Source of the DNA: Exiguobacterium alkaliphilum 12/1
GTDB lineage: Bacteria; Bacillota; Bacilli; Exiguobacteriales; Exiguobacteriaceae
DNA length: 64,000 nucleotides
Direction of reading: 5' to 3'
Assembly (NCBI RefSeq): GCF_000714435.1
Contig: NZ_JJMW01000029.1
Span: 33,363 to 97,362, forward strand
Position numbers and translations under genes: made by a program. The notes beneath the pieces were generated by a model that saw only the letters and a list, made by a program, of their open reading frames with translations, ran no database searches and had not been told where the DNA came from. Below are positions 16,642-25,394 of this stretch, in pieces (positions within the stretch are counted from its first letter, which is position 1; the number at the start of each line of letters is the position of its first letter).

Positions 16642-17396
16642 CAGGCTTGCCCCTGTTGATTCTTTTTCCACCAGACGAACAAGAAGACCCCCATCCCGAC
16701 GAACAGAATCAGCATCGAGAATATCAGTTGTTGCTCGAGCGGCAAACTCGTCTGGGCGAACGCGTATTGCGGCCCGAATAAGAGCAGCGGAATAATCAGA
16801 TTGATCCACGTCTTCGTCCACACCGAGACGATGAGTAACGTAACGACGGCCATTCCGAGCAAGACGAGTTGGCCGGTCGAACCGAACACGATCGTCGGGG
16901 TCTCGACGAAGATGTCGAGCACCATCAGACCGAGGAACAGCGTCATCGGCAACACGGCAAGCGCGATGTACGTCGCCCCGTTTTTGAATGGACTTGCTTT
17001 CGAACGGACGGACAGATTGCGGAACGCTTGCGAGGCGGCCAGCAAGAACAGGACGGCTACGAGCGGGAACCCGATCAGCTGAACCGTCGAGAACGTCATC
17101 TCGCCTTGAATGAAGTTACCGATGATGATGTAGGCGAACACGTTCGGAACCAACATCGCGATGATTTTGAAAAAGCCTTTCCCATCAAACGCCATCTCAT
17201 GCCCGAGATGCTGCATATAGGCTTTCGGACTTTGGCCGACGACATCGTCCACACTTTTTCCTGCCCGTTCCGCTTCCTCGAGGTGGTCTTTGAGCTCGGC
17301 GACGACGTCGTGCACTTCCTCTTCCGCTTTCCCACTCGACATAAGATAGACTGCTAAATCATCCAAAAAATCACGACTCTTTTTTGAAAGCTCCAT
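16641..17396 (-). CDS. HAAS (DUF1700-like) domain membrane protein
   Basis: A 251-residue protein: the N-terminal 70 residues form the small helical HAAS-type domain (MELSKKSRDFLDDLAVYL, EEEVHDVVAELKDHLEEAE, DVVGQSPKAYM), followed by about six membrane segments. HAAS-domain proteins are regularly encoded beside PadR-family regulators, as here. The ATG at 17396 has GAGAGGGGA seven bases upstream and lies inside the padR 3' end. Confidence 0.85.
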   Translation of the reverse strand: MELSKKSRDFLDDLAVYLMSSGKAEEEVHDVVAELKDHLEEAERAGKSVDDVVGQSPKAYMQHLGHEMAFDGKGFFKIIAMLVPNVFAYIIIGNFIQGEMTFSTVQLIGFPLVAVLFLLAASQAFRNLSVRSKASPFKNGATYIALAVLPMTLFLGLMVLDIFVETPTIVFGSTGQLVLLGMAVVTLLIVSVWTKTWINLIIPLLLFGPQYAFAQTSLPLEQQLIFSMLILFVGMGVFLFVWWKKNQQGQA

Positions 17397-17724
17397 CTTC
17401 ATTCCCCTCTCCGAGTACGCGGTCGACGCCGCTTGACACTTCCGCCCAACGTTGTTTGAAGGCGAGCAATTCTTGTTGCCCCGCCTCCGTCAAGATGTAA
17501 TACTTTCGCTTCGGCCCTCCGGACGGCAGTGTCTTTTGAATCGTCTCGACCCAGCCGTCTTTCTTCATCCGCAATAACACCGGATAGATGCTGCCCTCAC
17601 TCACCATCGTGAATCCGTACGCCTGCAACTTCTCCGACATCTCGTAGCCGTACGTCTCTCCTTTATCGATGATGGCCAACAGGCACCCTTCGAGCAATCC
17701 TTTCAACATCTGACTCATCGCCAT
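17371..17724 (-). CDS. PadR-family transcriptional regulator
   Basis: A 117-residue regulator with the PadR winged-helix signature LKGLLEGCLLAII, TYGYEMSEKL, VSEGSIYPVLLRMKKDGW and GPKRKYYILTEAG. PadR proteins usually repress their own operon and the adjacent membrane-protein genes. It overlaps the HAAS gene, so the three genes form one unit. A long inverted repeat lies directly upstream of the start. Confidence 0.93.
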   Translation of the reverse strand: MAMSQMLKGLLEGCLLAIIDKGETYGYEMSEKLQAYGFTMVSEGSIYPVLLRMKKDGWVETIQKTLPSGGPKRKYYILTEAGQQELLAFKQRWAEVSSGVDRVLGEGNEDGAFKKES

Positions 17725-17744
17725 GGCGTGACCTCGCTTTCATC

Positions 17745-17816
17745 AAACTAACTTGTTATACATAATAGTAATGGAAGGTACTACCAAGCGCAACTATTTT
17801 GTAAAACAAGCTAGTT
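17745..17816. promoter_or_regulatory. Inverted repeat upstream of padR (candidate operator pair)
   Basis: AACTAACTTGTT (17745-17756) and AACAAGCTAGTT (17805-17816) are inverted copies with one mismatch in 12, spaced by 48 bases, placed on both sides of the likely padR promoter region. Autorepression through these boxes is inferred. Confidence 0.55.
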
Positions 17817-17894
17817 CCGCATCGATAGGTTTAATTTTTCAAATCAGGTGAATACTTCTTAAGGTGAAGCAAAAACATAAAGGAGTGTTTGAGT

Positions 17895-19352
17895 ATGCAT
17901 ACCGATTTTACGAAGATGTACATCGATGGCCAGTGGGTCGAAGGATCGAGCGACAAATCGATTGATAACACCAATCCGTTCACGGACGAGACGTTGTTCT
18001 CCATCCGCTCGGCCGACGAATCCGATCTCGACAAAGCCTACGCGGTTGCAAAGGAAGCACAAACCGAATGGGCAACGATGCTCCCGCAAAACCGACGCGC
18101 CTTGATTGAGAAGTTCGCCGAAGTGACGCTCGAGCATAAAGATGACATCATCGACTGGCTCGTCAAAGAGTCGGGCAGCACGCGCATCAAAGCAGAAGGC
18201 GAATTTTTAGCCTCGATGGCGATCATCAAGGAAGCAGCGACGTTCCCGTTCCGCATGGACGGGCTCATCAAGCCGTCAATCGTCCCAAATAAAGAGAACC
18301 GGGTCTATCGGAAACCGCTCGGCGTCATCGGCGTCATCAGCCCATGGAACTTCCCGTTCCACCTCGCGGTCCGCTCAATCGTCTCCGCCCTCGCGACGGG
18401 GAACACCGTCGTCGTCAAACCGGCTACGGCGACACCGGTCACAGGAGGTCTCCTCTTCGCCTCGCTCTTTGAAGAAGCGGGTCTTCCGAAAGGCGTTTTG
18501 AACATCGTCGTCGGTCGCGGTTCTGAGATTGGGGACGCCATCGTCGAGCACCCGGTGCCAAAACTCATCTCGTTCACCGGTTCGACCGAGGTCGGCAAAG
18601 GGATCGCCGAGAAGGCCGGACGCCTGTTGAAAAAGACAGCGCTCGAACTCGGTGGGAATAACGTCTTCGTCGTTTTAGACGACGCCGACATCGACCGTGC
18701 CGTGGAATCGGCCGTCTATTCGAAATTCTATCACCAAGGGCAAATCTGTATGTCGACGAACCGAATCCTCGTCGCCGAGTCGATTCACGATGAATTCCTC
18801 AAAAAATTCGTTGATCGGGTCCGTGCCTTGAAGTTCGGCAACCCGAACGAATCAGACACACAAGTCGGTCCACTCATCGACCACGACCAAGTCGACCGCA
18901 TCCTTGATCAAATCAAGCAGACGGTCGACGCCGGTGCGACGCTCCAGGTCGGCGGCAACGCTGACGGGAACGTGCTCGAGCCGACTGTCGTGAGCGGTGT
19001 CACGAACGACATGCCGCTCGCGAAAAATGAGATTTTCGGACCGGTCGCCGTCATTCTGTCGTTCAAGGACGACGCCGAGGCGCTGAAACTCTCGAACGAG
19101 TTGCCATACGGACTGAGCGGTGCCGTCCACGGTTCGATTTACCGTGCAACCGAGTTCGCACGCCAAGTCGAGACCGGGATGATTCACGTCAACGACCAAT
19201 CGGTGAACGACGAGCCGCACTTGCCGTTCGGCGGAGAGAAAGATTCGGGTCTTGGCCGCTTCAACGGCGAGTGGGTGCTCGAGGAGTTCACGACGCTCCA
19301 GTGGGTATCCGTCATGCACGAACGCCGGGAATACAAACCATTTTTCTCATAA
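17895..19352 (+). CDS. NAD(P)-dependent aldehyde dehydrogenase
   Basis: A 485-residue ALDH. Visible elements are SPWNFPFHLAVR, the cofactor motif SFTGSTEVGKGI, the catalytic glutamate in ALELGGNN, the nucleophilic cysteine in YHQGQICMSTNRI and the C-terminal EIFGPVAVI. The overall pattern is close to YfmT/benzaldehyde (vanillin) dehydrogenase-like members in Bacillus, but the natural aldehyde is not known. ATG at 17895 lies nine bases after AAGGAG. It is monocistronic with a terminator behind it. Confidence 0.93.
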   Translation: MHTDFTKMYIDGQWVEGSSDKSIDNTNPFTDETLFSIRSADESDLDKAYAVAKEAQTEWATMLPQNRRALIEKFAEVTLEHKDDIIDWLVKESGSTRIKAEGEFLASMAIIKEAATFPFRMDGLIKPSIVPNKENRVYRKPLGVIGVISPWNFPFHLAVRSIVSALATGNTVVVKPATATPVTGGLLFASLFEEAGLPKGVLNIVVGRGSEIGDAIVEHPVPKLISFTGSTEVGKGIAEKAGRLLKKTALELGGNNVFVVLDDADIDRAVESAVYSKFYHQGQICMSTNRILVAESIHDEFLKKFVDRVRALKFGNPNESDTQVGPLIDHDQVDRILDQIKQTVDAGATLQVGGNADGNVLEPTVVSGVTNDMPLAKNEIFGPVAVILSFKDDAEALKLSNELPYGLSGAVHGSIYRATEFARQVETGMIHVNDQSVNDEPHLPFGGEKDSGLGRFNGEWVLEEFTTLQWVSVMHERREYKPFFS

Positions 19353-19362
19353 ACAGCAAAAA

Positions 19363-19392
19363 GCGTGTTGATCCGTTTGCGGACCGACACGC
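19363..19392. terminator. Bidirectional intrinsic terminator
   Basis: Stem GCGTGT / ACACGC with five A before and six T after. It lies between the aldehyde dehydrogenase and the convergent phnA-like gene. Confidence 0.8.
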
Positions 19393-19396
19393 TTTT

Positions 19397-19735
19397 TTAG
19401 ATTTTCTTCACAAATTCCGATTTGAGTTTCATCGCACCGAGCCCATCGATTTTGCAGTCGATATCATGATCGCCATCGACGAGACGGATGCCTTTCACTT
19501 TCGTGCCTTGTTTGACGACGAGCGACGTCCCTTTCACCTTCAAATCTTTGATGACCGTGACCGTGTCTCCGTCTTGGATCACATTTCCGTTCGCGTCTTT
19601 GATTTGCGCGTCTGCTTCCGCTTCGGCTACCTCGCTCGGCGACCACTCGTAGGCGCATTCCGGACAGACGAGCAAGCTCCCATCCTCATACACGTACGTG
19701 GATTGACACTTCGGACAATTCGGTAGTTCTGTCAT
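19397..19735 (-). CDS. yjdM: PhnA/YjdM-family zinc-ribbon protein
   Basis: A 112-residue protein: N-terminal zinc ribbon with CPKC and CPEC (cysteines near 7, 10, 24, 27), then the PhnA SH3-like domain [20 protein letters not shown] ending [10 protein letters not shown]. Widespread in bacteria. The historical link to phosphonate use is not supported by mechanism, and function remains open. The ATG follows GGAGGAATC. Confidence 0.93.
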   Translation of the reverse strand: MTELPNCPKCQSTYVYEDGSLLVCPECAYEWSPSEVAEAEADAQIKDANGNVIQDGDTVTVIKDLKVKGTSLVVKQGTKVKGIRLVDGDHDIDCKIDGLGAMKLKSEFVKKI

Positions 19736-19802
19736 GCTGATTCCTCCATTCGATTCCCTGTAGCCAGTATATCGTAATTTCGGAACGTCCGACAGCTACC
19801 GC

Positions 19803-20315
19803 TCAGCCCTCTTCCGGCGCCTCCGGACCGTTCAAATCGAGTTGATAGAATGATAAATCAAGCCATTTTCCAAACTTGTAGCCGGCCCGTTTCACCGTAC
19901 CGGAATGAACGAATCCGACTTTTTCGTGAGCCCGGATACTCGTCACGTTCGAAGCGTCGATACCACCGATGACGGTCTTATACTCACGCTCTTCTGCGAG
20001 ACGGATAATCTCACGGAGCAACTTGTTGCCAATCCCTTTGCTGCGGTAACCGGGATGGACGTAAATCGAGTGCTCCACCGTGTATTTATAGGCTGGCCAA
20101 GGTCGGAACGGACCGAACGTGGCGAATCCCATGACGACGTCCGCTTCTTCCCAGACGATTACCGGAAGACCGGATGCCTTCTTCTCTTCATACCAGGCGA
20201 TTCGGTTTTGAAGCGTCACCGGTTCATAGTGATAGACGGCGGTACTGTTGACGATAGCATCGTTGTAAATATGTAGGACGGCCTGAAGGTCGTCGCGTCG
20301 ACAAGTTCGAATCAT
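19803..20315 (-). CDS. GNAT acetyltransferase, phosphinothricin/methionine-sulfoximine acetyltransferase-like
   Basis: A 170-residue GNAT starting MIRTCRRDDLQAVLHIYNDA with STAVYHYEP, FGPFRPWPAYKYTVEHSIYV, acetyl-CoA motif RSKGIGNKLLREII and ASNVTSIRAHEKVGF. These segments are typical of the Pat/MddA (YncA) family that acetylates methionine sulfoximine and phosphinothricin-like amino acids. The start at 20315 has only a weak site (AAGTGG), but upstream extension lacks homology-like sequence. Confidence 0.85.
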   Translation of the reverse strand: MIRTCRRDDLQAVLHIYNDAIVNSTAVYHYEPVTLQNRIAWYEEKKASGLPVIVWEEADVVMGFATFGPFRPWPAYKYTVEHSIYVHPGYRSKGIGNKLLREIIRLAEEREYKTVIGGIDASNVTSIRAHEKVGFVHSGTVKRAGYKFGKWLDLSFYQLDLNGPEAPEEG

Positions 20316-20398
20316 GAGGCACCACTTTCTTAGCGTTTTCTTCATTATACTTATCTCGATTTCAAAATACACGTGGCGATTTGCTCCCACATAAAAAA

Positions 20399-20416
20399 GT
20401 CAGTCGACCGACTGAC
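20399..20416. terminator. Intrinsic terminator after the Csp-like gene
   Basis: Stem GTCAGTCG / CGACTGAC flanked by six A and six T. It works in both directions and separates the copper-protein gene from the acetyltransferase. Confidence 0.8.
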
Positions 20417-20425
20417 TTTTTTACA

Positions 20426-20752
20426 TTATGCGGCCAACCGATCGCACATCGACGCGCACTCGAAACAGACGCGTGCGCATTCCTGACAATGCTCATGCTT
20501 GTGTTTCTCACACTCCTGGGCGCACGCCTTACAGACGACGGCACAAGCCCGGGCAAGTTCCGGCACGAACGCCGAATCCCGCGTCATCGCCTCGGCGAGA
20601 AATGTACAGAGGGCGGCGCATTCACGGTCGAGTCGGATGCAATCGACCATCATCTTCACGTCTTTCTCTTCTAGACACGATTCCAAACAGTAGTTACACG
20701 TCTCGACACAGTCATGTAGCGTCTCCAATTCGTTCGCATAAATCCGATGCAT
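20426..20752 (-). CDS. Four-helix-bundle copper-binding (Csp/DUF326) protein
   Basis: A 108-residue protein with thirteen cysteines, many in CxxxC spacing along helices: CVETCNYCLESC, CIRLDRECAALC, CAVVCKACAQEC, CARVCFECASMC, plus a histidine-rich turn KHKHEHC. This is the pattern of cytosolic copper storage proteins (Csp3-like, DUF326), which hold many Cu(I) ions inside the bundle. No signal peptide is present, so it should be cytosolic. It stands alone with its own terminator; no copper regulator is next to it. Confidence 0.9.
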   Translation of the reverse strand: MHRIYANELETLHDCVETCNYCLESCLEEKDVKMMVDCIRLDRECAALCTFLAEAMTRDSAFVPELARACAVVCKACAQECEKHKHEHCQECARVCFECASMCDRLAA

Positions 20753-20837
20753 AAATGGATCCTCCTTTTTTTTAACTGAGGTGACAAGTCCAATACGTTA
20801 CTGTTATTCCCTAATCGCCAAAAAAAAAACGGCCCGC

Positions 20838-21449
20838 TCACTGTCTCGGGTCGTTGACGAACGTCCGATATAGGTAAGCGACCGCATTCAACAGCCGTTT
20901 CGAATAACGCTTCGGCATGAACGGGAGACGGTAGAGCCGATACATCCGCTTCAAATCTTCCCATTGATGGTCGACGTGCTGGCCTTGACGGAATCGGGCC
21001 AAATCGATTAAATAGATGCGCCCGTCCGGACTGAGGATGATGTTTCGCAAATGGACGTCGGACGGTGTCAGCCCGAGCGCCCGTGCCGCAAGGAGCGCTT
21101 CATCGACTTGATTGATATAAGACGCGTCAATCCAAATCCCTTCGGTCAAACATTCAAATAGCGTCTTCCCCGCGATGTAGTCGATGACGATATAATTCGG
21201 CCCGGCCTCATAGAGCCGTGGGAAGTGCGGCACCCCTTGCAGCGTGTCATAAATGACGTGCTCTTCGGCCGCGATGTGAGTGAAACCGGGGAAAAACACT
21301 TTGATGACGAGGGCGGTCCCGTTGATTCGAAACACCGCGGCGCTTCGCCCGATTCCATGTAACTCGAGTTGATCGTGATGCCTGATAACGTGGGTCTCGT
21401 GACCGGATTGGTCGAACACCACGTCGGCGTAGTCGTGATAGCGTTTCAT
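20838..21449 (-). CDS. Protein kinase-like protein (YrzF-type)
   Basis: A 203-residue kinase-fold protein. VIKVFF supplies a VAIK-type lysine, YIVIDYIAGKTL the hinge, SDVHLRNIIL the catalytic-loop equivalent (usual HxD replaced by SDVHLRN) and YLIDLARF the DFG position. The pattern agrees with the small Ser/Thr-kinase-like proteins YrzF of Bacillus. The Asp and Asn remain, so activity is possible but not assured. The ATG follows AGAGGAG. Confidence 0.75.
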   Translation of the reverse strand: MKRYHDYADVVFDQSGHETHVIRHHDQLELHGIGRSAAVFRINGTALVIKVFFPGFTHIAAEEHVIYDTLQGVPHFPRLYEAGPNYIVIDYIAGKTLFECLTEGIWIDASYINQVDEALLAARALGLTPSDVHLRNIILSPDGRIYLIDLARFRQGQHVDHQWEDLKRMYRLYRLPFMPKRYSKRLLNAVAYLYRTFVNDPRQ

Positions 21450-21525
21450 GAGGGGCTCCTCTTCTAGATTGTGTTTTTATCATAGCGGATTTTAGTCGAT
21501 TTGACTGCATCCTCGAATCGGCAAA

Positions 21526-21554
21526 GTGACGCTTCGTCGATTTATCCGTATAAT
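21526..21554 (+). promoter_or_regulatory. Sigma-A-type promoter of the aldo/keto reductase gene
   Basis: GTGACG, 17 bases, then a perfect TATAAT at 21549-21554, about 30 bases before the start codon. Confidence 0.65.
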
Positions 21555-21584
21555 GAAAGCGATTGACAAAGAGGAGGAATGACT

Positions 21585-22481
21585 ATGCAACGCATCACGC
21601 TTACTGAAGACTTATCATTCTCACGCATCGTCCATGGCATGTGGCGTCTCGCCGAATGGAACATGAGCGCCCAAGAGCGGCTCACGTTCATCGAGTCGTG
21701 CATCGAGCTCGGCATCACGACGTTCGACCATGCCGACATTTACGGTGGCTACACGTGTGAAGGGCTGTTTGGAGAAGCGCTTCGCTTGAAGCCGGAGCTC
21801 CGTGACCAAATCGAGATCGTCACGAAGACGGGCATTAAGCTTACAGGCGACTTCAATCCGGGCCAGACCATCAACCATTATGACACGACAAAGGCGCATA
21901 TCATCGCCCAAGCCGAACGGTCGCTCTCAGAGCTCGGCATCGATCACATTGACACGTTGTTGATTCACCGCCCGGACCCGCTCATGGACCCGGACGACAT
22001 CGCCGAGGCGTTCAACGCGTTGCATGACAGTGGCAAAGTCCGGACGTTCGGCGTATCGAACCATCTGCCGTCACAGCAGCGCCTGCTTCAATCACGCCTG
22101 CCTTACAAGCTGGTGACGAACCAACTCGAACTTTCGCCGATGCAACTGAAGCACTTCGAGGATGGGGCGGTCGACCTGTGTCATGAAGAACGGATGCCGC
22201 TCATGGCATGGAGCCCGCTCGCTGGCGGACGACTCTTCTCAGACGATTCGTATGCACCACTTCGCGACAAATTGAAAGAAATCGCTGAGCGGCACGGTGC
22301 GCATGGAATCGATGTAGTCGTTTACGCCTGGTTATTAAAACACCCGGCGCGCATCATGCCGATTATCGGTTCTGGGAAAATTGACCGAGTCGAGCGTGGC
22401 GTCGAGGCACTCGAAGTCGAACTGACTCGTGAAGAATGGTTCGAAATTTTGAAGGCCGCACGCGGCCGAGATGTAGATTAA
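21585..22481 (+). CDS. Aldo/keto reductase (YdhF type)
   Basis: A 298-residue TIM-barrel oxidoreductase. The catalytic tetrad is visible as DHADIYGGY (Asp, Tyr), VTKTGI (Lys) and LIHRPDPLMD (His). NADPH-binding features are FGVSNH and IIGSGKIDRVERG. Length and motifs match E. coli YdhF-like enzymes; the natural substrate is unknown. ATG at 21585 is eight bases from GGAGG; an ATG two codons earlier is too close. Confidence 0.92.
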   Translation: MQRITLTEDLSFSRIVHGMWRLAEWNMSAQERLTFIESCIELGITTFDHADIYGGYTCEGLFGEALRLKPELRDQIEIVTKTGIKLTGDFNPGQTINHYDTTKAHIIAQAERSLSELGIDHIDTLLIHRPDPLMDPDDIAEAFNALHDSGKVRTFGVSNHLPSQQRLLQSRLPYKLVTNQLELSPMQLKHFEDGAVDLCHEERMPLMAWSPLAGGRLFSDDSYAPLRDKLKEIAERHGAHGIDVVVYAWLLKHPARIMPIIGSGKIDRVERGVEALEVELTREEWFEILKAARGRDVD

Positions 22482-22512
22482 AGGATTAAATATACAATCA
22501 ATTCCTTTAATC
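22476..22512 (+). terminator. AT-rich inverted repeat, possible terminator
   Basis: GATTAAAGGA and TCCTTTAATC are perfect 10-base inverted arms separated by 17 bases, starting at the reductase stop, followed by a T-rich stretch. The stem is AT-rich, so strength is uncertain. Confidence 0.45.
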
Positions 22513-22726
22513 ACATTTTTCAAAAAAAAGTCAATGTAAATACGATTCGCTAAACGATTGATAATCCTTCATTATTCGTCAAAAATCGACACGTTTAAAA
22601 ACGTTAAATCCCATTTTATATCCATAAGTGTAAAAAGGACCCGATTAGTTCAAGTCGAGCGGTTTTTTCGATTTTTTTTATCAAAATCACTTTAATTTTC
22701 CTAAGTCTAAAGTCACAAAAAATTGG

Positions 22727-22735
22727 TGCTAAAAT
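22727..22735 (+). promoter_or_regulatory. Candidate extended -10 for the tandem lipoprotein operon
   Basis: TGCTAAAAT gives an extended -10 (TGn plus TAAAAT) 34 bases before the GTG start. No convincing -35 is visible. The interval 22513-22768 is clearly AT-rich and shows no gene. Confidence 0.4.
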
Positions 22736-22768
22736 GATGAAAGTTATTCATTGAAGGAGAGCACCGAT

Positions 22769-24031
22769 GTGAAAAAGTACCTGATTTTCTGTACACTTGC
22801 CATATTGACGTTTTTGTTCGGATGTGAAGAAGAGCAAGCGTTTCGCTTACATACAGCCCCAGAGTACTATCAAGGACGGGCGATGCTGCCTTCCGGTCAA
22901 TTGATTGAGATGACCGAGGCCGATCGGACGACGGTCTTGGACGCCTGCTACCCGGAAGACGCCCTCGCCCTCGCACCAAGAGGAGAGCGCCGTTGGATCG
23001 GCACGGTCACGCTGTCACAACCGCTGACGACCAACCGTTCGACCCAAGTCTTCCCGACCGCCACGTTCTTTGAGGCGGAGAATCAGACGTTCGTCGAATG
23101 TCAGGTCGATACAATCACCTATATGAAGCAAATCGATGCCGTCCCCGATAGTCTTGCCGCGTTCCGCGATCAAGCCGTCACATATCCAGCCGTCGCCAAA
23201 CTGCGCAACGCCCAGCCCCACGAGCGGTTACAGTTTTTAAAGGAAATGGATAAACCGTTCGGCAACGAGCCTTATCCGACACGGACCGCTTTCGAGCAAA
23301 CGCTCGTCCATGTCACGATGCCGTTCAACGGGTCGTTCGATTTGACGTTCGAATCGTCAGAAGGCAATGAGCGTGTCACAATTCCAATCGACGCTGCCTC
23401 ACGTCAGCCGTTTCGTTCAATCGGATTCGGATTGGAATCAACCGAGAAGATGAACGCGTACGGGGTTTACACCTCCCCGAATCAGGAGGGGTATGACGAG
23501 GTGCGACGACCGGAAGACGCCTCGTTCGACCGCTTGCTCGGTGTCCGTCAAACCGAGACGCTCCCGACGACGCTCGTCTCAGGCGAACGGTATCCACTGT
23601 TTAGCTTCTCGTTCATGCGTGACAACGTCCCGCATAAAGAAATTGTCTCCATCACGTATCACGAACCGATCCTGTTGCGAGGCGAGGCGTTGAAGCGTGA
23701 GATGCGAGCCGAATTCTCGAACCGGCAGCATGCCGTATTTCATGAACTCGCTTTAATCGGCACCGAATCGCGAGATGCCTCGTTCTTGACGCATGTATCG
23801 GCCGACGATACGCGCTTCATATTCAAGGCGATCGAACGTTCGAAAGCGACGACCGAACCGGGTGAGCCGGCCTCGATGCCTTACTTGACCGTATTCGAAG
23901 GCATCTGCGCCCAAACGTTCGACGTCGGTTATCGAGGTGACGACGTCGTGTTGACGAATACAAAGACCGGGTCCCACTTTAAGCTATTACGGGACGATGC
24001 GAACAAATGGCACGACCGCTTTGACGACTAA
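22769..24031 (+). CDS. Lipoprotein of unknown function, first of a tandem paralogous pair
   Basis: A 420-residue secreted lipoprotein: the signal peptide ends LFLFGC (cysteine about 19), followed by EEEQ. No known domain recognised. It shares a full-length plan with the next gene: an early TEADRTTVLDAC segment, a YMKQIDAV segment near residue 110, Ig-like beta-rich middle parts, and a C terminus PYLTVFEGICAQTFDVGY ending KLLRDDANKW. GTG start with AAGGAGA eight bases ahead. It is the first gene of a two-gene unit, 12 bases before its paralogue. Confidence 0.8.
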   Translation: MKKYLIFCTLAILTFLFGCEEEQAFRLHTAPEYYQGRAMLPSGQLIEMTEADRTTVLDACYPEDALALAPRGERRWIGTVTLSQPLTTNRSTQVFPTATFFEAENQTFVECQVDTITYMKQIDAVPDSLAAFRDQAVTYPAVAKLRNAQPHERLQFLKEMDKPFGNEPYPTRTAFEQTLVHVTMPFNGSFDLTFESSEGNERVTIPIDAASRQPFRSIGFGLESTEKMNAYGVYTSPNQEGYDEVRRPEDASFDRLLGVRQTETLPTTLVSGERYPLFSFSFMRDNVPHKEIVSITYHEPILLRGEALKREMRAEFSNRQHAVFHELALIGTESRDASFLTHVSADDTRFIFKAIERSKATTEPGEPASMPYLTVFEGICAQTFDVGYRGDDVVLTNTKTGSHFKLLRDDANKWHDRFDD

Positions 24032-24043
24032 AGGAGGAATCTT

Positions 24044-25288
24044 GTGCGCAAAATCAGCATAGTCGCGTCTCTACTTTCCGTCTTGGCCTTGAGCGGTTGC
24101 ACGGAAGAGGAGACGGCGCTCGAACTCAACGTTCGCCCCCTCTTGTTTGACGGCTATCGCTTCGAGGTCGGAAAGACGTTGACACAGATGGACGAGACGG
24201 AGCATACAGCCGTCCATACGATTTGCGACGAGACGGACGTCACGTCGTTACCGGACCGCCCGTTCGTCTTCGATGCGTCATATCGTAGCTTCTCGCGGTT
24301 CTCACCCGAGATGGTCTCTCCCCTGACAGGCCTCACCGTCTTCCATGACGACGAAGCGGCATACGCCTACTGCGAGACCGGCCACAGCCGGTATGTGAAA
24401 CAGATCGACCCGGAACTCATGCCGATTGCCTATCGTGAAGCAGCCCCTGAGCCGCTTCGACCGCGTTCAGCACGTGTGTCCGCCGATACGCAACAGACGC
24501 TTCTTGAACAACTCGAGGAGGACGCTCCATATTTCGAGTTCAAACCGTTCAACGTGCCGTTTGTGGCGTTACAGGCCCCCCTGCTCACGACGCTTTCGAT
24601 CGAGATAAACACGCAGGACGCATCGACGACATTCTCTCGACCTTACGAACCAAGCCTTGGTCTGCAACATGTGACACTCTCGCTTCATATCATTGAGATG
24701 AATGGGTTCGTCCAACCGGCGCTCTTTGAATCTTCTGAAGTGAACACATCGCAGTGGCCGCTCGACCCTGTGCCTGACGGCGGCGTCCCGACATTGTCAG
24801 ACACGTATCCGTTACCTGAGACGCTCGAGTTCGGGAAGACGTACCCGCTCTGGCAACTTTCCTATGATGTCGAAGGAAAAGTTGTCGAGCAGACCATCTC
24901 GCTCCGCTATGAGCCACCCGTCACGATGACGCAAGCCGAGGTCGACGCCGCAACGATGACAGCCGATGAGGAAGTGACAATCGGTTACTTCCACAAGACG
25001 CCGTTGTCCGGAAAGACCGAGCTCCACGCCTTAGACGCGGTCCAGACGTTGACGACGGACGGTGCGACGTTAAAACAGATCGTGGCACGTGCCGAACCGG
25101 TCAAACGGAGCGGCGAGCCGTCCGACTATCCGTTGTTCACGTTAATCGAGGGCGTGACGTCCCAAACATTCGAGGTGACGCTTCATAAGCGCTCGAAAAA
25201 AACGGACGTCTTCCTCACGACCGAAGGCAAACATTACAAACTGAACTCCGAGGACAGCGCCACGTGGCTGTCGCTCGCCCCTTACTGA
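24044..25288 (+). CDS. Lipoprotein of unknown function, second of the tandem pair
   Basis: A 414-residue lipoprotein with signal peptide and lipobox LALSGC (cysteine about 19). It parallels the preceding gene: DETEHTAVHTIC, YVKQIDPELM, then YPLFTLIEGVTSQTFEVTL and KLNSEDSATWL at the end, so the two arose by duplication and have diverged strongly. GTG start after AAAGGAGG. Cell-surface, envelope-side location is expected; activity unknown. A terminator follows. Confidence 0.8.
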   Translation: MRKISIVASLLSVLALSGCTEEETALELNVRPLLFDGYRFEVGKTLTQMDETEHTAVHTICDETDVTSLPDRPFVFDASYRSFSRFSPEMVSPLTGLTVFHDDEAAYAYCETGHSRYVKQIDPELMPIAYREAAPEPLRPRSARVSADTQQTLLEQLEEDAPYFEFKPFNVPFVALQAPLLTTLSIEINTQDASTTFSRPYEPSLGLQHVTLSLHIIEMNGFVQPALFESSEVNTSQWPLDPVPDGGVPTLSDTYPLPETLEFGKTYPLWQLSYDVEGKVVEQTISLRYEPPVTMTQAEVDAATMTADEEVTIGYFHKTPLSGKTELHALDAVQTLTTDGATLKQIVARAEPVKRSGEPSDYPLFTLIEGVTSQTFEVTLHKRSKKTDVFLTTEGKHYKLNSEDSATWLSLAPY

Positions 25289-25309
25289 CAGACGGTCTTT
25301 CCGTCTGTC
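25287..25309 (+). terminator. Intrinsic terminator of the lipoprotein pair
   Basis: Stem GACAGACGG / CCGTCTGTC with loop TCTTT followed by four T. Confidence 0.85.
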
Positions 25310-25394
25310 TTTTACACGTTCTGTAAGCAACATCGTCCAAGCACAAACCGAGACTGTGCGACAATGAAACAAATGACATGAAGGAGTGGATTCG

